A model generated the notes under the pieces. That model saw only the letters and a program-made list of their open reading frames with translations, was not told the origin of the DNA and searched no databases. A stretch of 9,485 nucleotides of DNA from Cytophagales bacterium (GTDB taxonomy: Bacteria > Bacteroidota > Bacteroidia > Cytophagales > Cyclobacteriaceae): NCBI GenBank assembly GCA_029262955.1, contig JAJCYL010000269.1, positions 1 through 9,485 of the forward strand, written 5' to 3'. Position 1 is the stretch's first letter. Each line of letters opens with the position of its first letter. Positions 6,643 through 9,485 of this stretch are shown one piece after another. Position numbers and translations under genes: made by a program.

Positions 6643-8505
6643 ATGCGTGTTTGTATAACAATCATATTGTTTTTCCTCTTTCAGATGATGGCTTTCGGTC
6701 AATTATCTGTACGTCACCTGTCAAAAGAATCCTATCACAATCAGAGAGTTCTGAAAAGTCAACAAACCGTAGGCACTCTTCAGTTGCCTTTTTGGGATGA
6801 CTTCTCACAATCTTTAGGACAACCAAATGTTGAATTATGGGAGAACAGTGAAAATGTAAACGTTAACCCCAACCTTGGATCAAACCCTCCGACATTAAAC
6901 GTGGCTACATTTGATGGCACAGATGCTTTTGGTGTTCCTTATGATATTAACTCACAGTTTGTAGGGAATACCGACAACCTGATCTCCAGAGCAATAGATC
7001 TGTCCAAAATACCTGCTAACAACCTCAACACTGTATTTATAAGCTTCTTTTGGCAGGCAAGAGGAAACGGTGAAATACCCAATGACAATGACTCACTAAG
7101 GCTCCAGTTTCTTACCAGCGACTCAGTCTGGGTCACGCAGTTTAAAGTTATTGGAGGTGAATCAGCTCTCAGAATGAATGATGATAATGATGATGTCTTT
7201 AGTCAGGAAATTTTAAAAGTTGATGGATCTAAATTCTTTCATAATAAATTCCGGTTTCGCTTTCAAAGTTTCGGTCGACTAACCGGTGGATTTGATACCT
7301 GGCACATCGATTATGTTTTCCTGAATCAGGACAGGGATTTTGCCGACCTGGCCTATTTCGACCGAGGTATTACGAAGCCACCTAGCTCACTGTTAGGGCA
7401 ATTCTCAGCTGTTCCCGCTGATCAATTTTTTCAATCACCCTTACAGTTCATAAGCCCTTTACAGTTTGAGCTGTTTAATTTGGATGCATTACCTCACCCG
7501 GTAGAATTCACGCTTAATATATACGACCTTGTTAATAATACCCTTCTTGATAAAACGAATGAACCAACAACCACCCCGATTTTGAGTGGATTGGAAAGAA
7601 GGTTGATTGAGACCAACCTACCAGATTTAAGCGCATTGTCTTTTTCGGATTCAGTTGTTCTTGAAACCGAGATTATTTACAATACTGGTGATCAAAACCT
7701 CATTCAATTTATTAACCCCGTCTCAGGCGACACAACTTTTTACAGCAATGTTGATTACAAGGTCAACGACACATTAAGGCGTCAATTCAATATTCAAAAT
7801 TATCTGGCATATGATGATGGAACTGCTGAATTTGCTGCTGGCATCAATCAAATCAGGGGTCAATTGGCTTACAGGTATTTTGTCCCTTCTTCGGATACAC
7901 TTACAGACATTGATATCCATTTCCCCCGCATTGCACCATCCGCAGATGGTTTGCCCATAGAAATGATCGTTTGGAAAAATATCTCCAGGGACAGTCTCAT
8001 TGCCAAGCAATCATTTACAATTCAACAACAAGAGCAGCCCAATGAATTTACCAGGTACACCTTTGAAATTCCTTTGGTGGTGCGTGACACCATTTATATT
8101 GGTTGGGAGCAATTCAGTGATAATTTTATTGGAGTAGGATTAGACAAGAATACGGATTCAGGAGATAATGTTTTCGTGAATGTGGATGGAGATTGGAGAA
8201 AAAATGTAGGTATAAAAGGAAGTCTGATGCTCCGACCAATATTTAGAAAAGCACAGAAAGCCGTGGTGACAGCTGTTACGGAGGTTACGCCAGAGATAAT
8301 TAACATTTTCCCTAACCCAAATCCTGGAATATTCACCATAGATGGACGATTTGATGGTCTTGAGATTTTTGACCTTAGTGGTAAAAATGTCTCTTTTGAT
8401 TTACAGTCTAACGAGGTCACAATCGCAGCGAAAAATCCAGGGGTTTATCTTTTAAAGATCCTTTCTAACCACAAATATTTCACTCGTAGAGTGGTCGTCA
8501 GGTAA
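6643..8505 (+). CDS. T9SS-exported protein of unknown function with type A sorting domain
   Basis: 620 residues, starting 8 bp after the PASTA gene's stop, so very likely co-transcribed with it. A Sec signal peptide is clear: a short N-terminus, the hydrophobic run ITIILFFLF, and AFGQ, with probable cleavage before Gln20. There is no lipobox. The N-terminal part (about 45-235) contains PFWDDFS, an aromatic FFWQARGNGE and WHIDYVFL, which looks like a jelly-roll 'choice-of-anchor' domain. A second region starting near YLAYDDGTAE (387-396) is a recurring segment in T9SS cargo and is also beta-rich. The last ~66 residues (from IFPNP at 555 to TRRVVVR) form a type A T9SS sorting domain, so the protein is expected on the surface or outside the cell. 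I see no catalytic motif and do not recognise the family function. A short Asp/Asn-rich stretch, MNDDNDDV (178-185), could bind Ca2+, but this is speculative. Confidence 0.88.
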   Translation: MRVCITIILFFLFQMMAFGQLSVRHLSKESYHNQRVLKSQQTVGTLQLPFWDDFSQSLGQPNVELWENSENVNVNPNLGSNPPTLNVATFDGTDAFGVPYDINSQFVGNTDNLISRAIDLSKIPANNLNTVFISFFWQARGNGEIPNDNDSLRLQFLTSDSVWVTQFKVIGGESALRMNDDNDDVFSQEILKVDGSKFFHNKFRFRFQSFGRLTGGFDTWHIDYVFLNQDRDFADLAYFDRGITKPPSSLLGQFSAVPADQFFQSPLQFISPLQFELFNLDALPHPVEFTLNIYDLVNNTLLDKTNEPTTTPILSGLERRLIETNLPDLSALSFSDSVVLETEIIYNTGDQNLIQFINPVSGDTTFYSNVDYKVNDTLRRQFNIQNYLAYDDGTAEFAAGINQIRGQLAYRYFVPSSDTLTDIDIHFPRIAPSADGLPIEMIVWKNISRDSLIAKQSFTIQQQEQPNEFTRYTFEIPLVVRDTIYIGWEQFSDNFIGVGLDKNTDSGDNVFVNVDGDWRKNVGIKGSLMLRPIFRKAQKAVVTAVTEVTPEIINIFPNPNPGIFTIDGRFDGLEIFDLSGKNVSFDLQSNEVTIAAKNPGVYLLKILSNHKYFTRRVVVR

Positions 8506-8507
8506 GT

Positions 8508-9485
8508 TTATCGATCAAAGATTAACCTGTTGCCTTTTGTTCTCTCATCAAATTTACCGTTTTCATAGGCAAGGTGACCAGACACAATGGTGTGGGTGAT
8601 AGAGGATTTGAACTGATGACCTTCAAAAGGAGACCAACCACATTTGGCTACGATATTATTCGAATTGACAGTCCATTCTTTGCTTGGATCAACGATAGCC
8701 AAATCTGCGAAATACCCTTCCCTAATAAATCCTCTGTCTTTTATCCGAAAGAGTATCGCAGGATTATGAGCCATTTTATCAACAATGCGCTCTAATGTGA
8801 TCAACCCCTGGTGATGAAGATCCATCATCGCTACCACAGTGTGTTGTATTAGAGGTCCACCTGAAGGAGCATTCAAATATTTGTTATTCTTTTCATCCAG
8901 GGTATGTGGTGCATGATCCGTTGCAATAACGTCTATCCGGTCATCCAGAACAGCTACCAAAATAGCCTCTCTATCAGCAGCCGTTTTTATCGCGGGATTC
9001 CATTTAATGAAACTCCCTTTATCGTCGTAACTGGACTCGTCAAACCAGAGATGGTGAATGCATGCTTCGGCCGTAATCTTCTTTTCCGCTAATGGAAGAT
9101 CATTACCAAATAATGCGGTTTCCTTTGCAGTGGAGATATGCAAAATATGTAACCGAGTCCCATGTTTTTGTGCAAGACTAACTGCATAGGAAGAAGATTT
9201 AAAGCAGGCCTCCTCACTTCGAATAAGAGGATGACAATTCATAGGAATGTCTTCCCCATACTGTTTAATGTAATTTTTAGTATTTAATTTTATTGTCTCC
9301 TCATCTTCACAATGTGTAGCAATAAGCATGTCTGTGGAGCTAAAAATGTTCTCCAGTACCTCTTCCTTATCTACTAACATATTGCCCGTCGAGGATCCCA
9401 TGAATATTTTTAATCCACAAACACTCCTTCTGTCAGTTTTTATAACTTCTTCAGCATTGTCATTGGACACTCCCATGTAAAAAGA
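8508..9485 (-). CDS. pyrC: Dihydroorotase, C-terminal ~325 residues (5' end off the right edge)
   Basis: The frame stays open through the right edge: residues S-F-Y precede the Met codon at 9476, which is internal (the SFYMG strand of the barrel), so the start lies beyond the window. The enzyme cyclises N-carbamoyl-L-aspartate to dihydroorotate, step three of pyrimidine synthesis, in the cytosol. Numbering from that Met, the visible amidohydrolase signature is the carboxylated Lys in GLKIFMG (K23), metal-ligand His in THCEDE (H55) and in LHILHIS (H113), the substrate-loop equivalent NPAIK (160-164), and the catalytic Asp in ATDHAPH (D187). GYFADLAIVD near the end is the usual return to the small beta domain. 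The N-terminal HxH metal motif and roughly 110-120 residues are missing from view. Hydantoinase or allantoinase are alternatives, but APSGGPL and the overall match to Bacteroidota dihydroorotases favour PyrC. Its stop lies 2 bp from the convergent T9SS-protein gene, with no hairpin terminator between. Confidence 0.9.
   Translation of the reverse strand, partial: SFYMGVSNDNAEEVIKTDRRSVCGLKIFMGSSTGNMLVDKEEVLENIFSSTDMLIATHCEDEETIKLNTKNYIKQYGEDIPMNCHPLIRSEEACFKSSSYAVSLAQKHGTRLHILHISTAKETALFGNDLPLAEKKITAEACIHHLWFDESSYDDKGSFIKWNPAIKTAADREAILVAVLDDRIDVIATDHAPHTLDEKNNKYLNAPSGGPLIQHTVVAMMDLHHQGLITLERIVDKMAHNPAILFRIKDRGFIREGYFADLAIVDPSKEWTVNSNNIVAKCGWSPFEGHQFKSSITHTIVSGHLAYENGKFDERTKGNRLIFDR

Noticed and set aside
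7173..7195. Microsatellite-like ATGATGATAATGATGATG tract
   Set aside because: It is in frame inside the T9SS protein and simply encodes an Asp/Asn-rich stretch; too short and imperfect to call a repeat.
9474..9476. ATG at 9476 as the true start of the dihydroorotase
   Set aside because: The frame stays open upstream (S-F-Y), the HxH metal motif is missing, and Met is inside a conserved barrel strand, so the gene is cut by the window edge rather than truncated.

Overview
The window looks like a chromosomal segment from a Bacteroidota bacterium, probably of the Cytophagales/Flammeovirgaceae type. The grounds are two secreted proteins ending in type IX secretion (T9SS) type A sorting domains, an unclassified Ddl-type ATP-grasp fusion next to a PASTA protein, a Bacteroidota-style dihydroorotase, AT-rich starts without Shine-Dalgarno sequences, and a TAnnTTTG promoter element. 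No RNA genes, CRISPR arrays, insertion sequences or integration sites were seen, and coding density is very high.

Layout. Positions 1-2400 (+) hold the 3' part of a secreted M43-type zinc metalloprotease, with a twice-repeated accessory module and a T9SS tail. Positions 2390-2929 (-) hold a small DHFR/RibD-C family reductase that converges on it and overlaps it by 11 bp. After a 90-bp divergent gap comes a three-gene co-directional block: a long protein made of two complete Ddl-like (D-alanine--D-alanine ligase) units in tandem (3020-5704), a membrane-anchored protein with three PASTA domains (5783-6634), and, 8 bp later, a T9SS-exported protein of unknown function (6643-8505). Positions 8508-9485 (-) hold the C-terminal three quarters of a dihydroorotase (pyrimidine synthesis), which runs off the right edge and ends 2 bp from the preceding gene.

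How the genes fit together. The Ddl-like fusion and the PASTA protein both point to the peptidoglycan precursor D-Ala-D-Ala and its recognition at the envelope. The T9SS protein behind them is probably co-transcribed with the PASTA gene. The other three genes are independent housekeeping or secreted-enzyme functions. The most interesting item is the tandem Ddl-like protein. By eye alignment, its first half keeps the substrate triad (Glu/Ser/Tyr) but has Asp in place of one metal-binding Glu. The second half keeps all the metal ligands but has Cys and Phe in the triad, and Phe is the residue that marks the F-type (D-Ala-D-lactate-forming) ligases. No gap between genes exceeds 100 bp.
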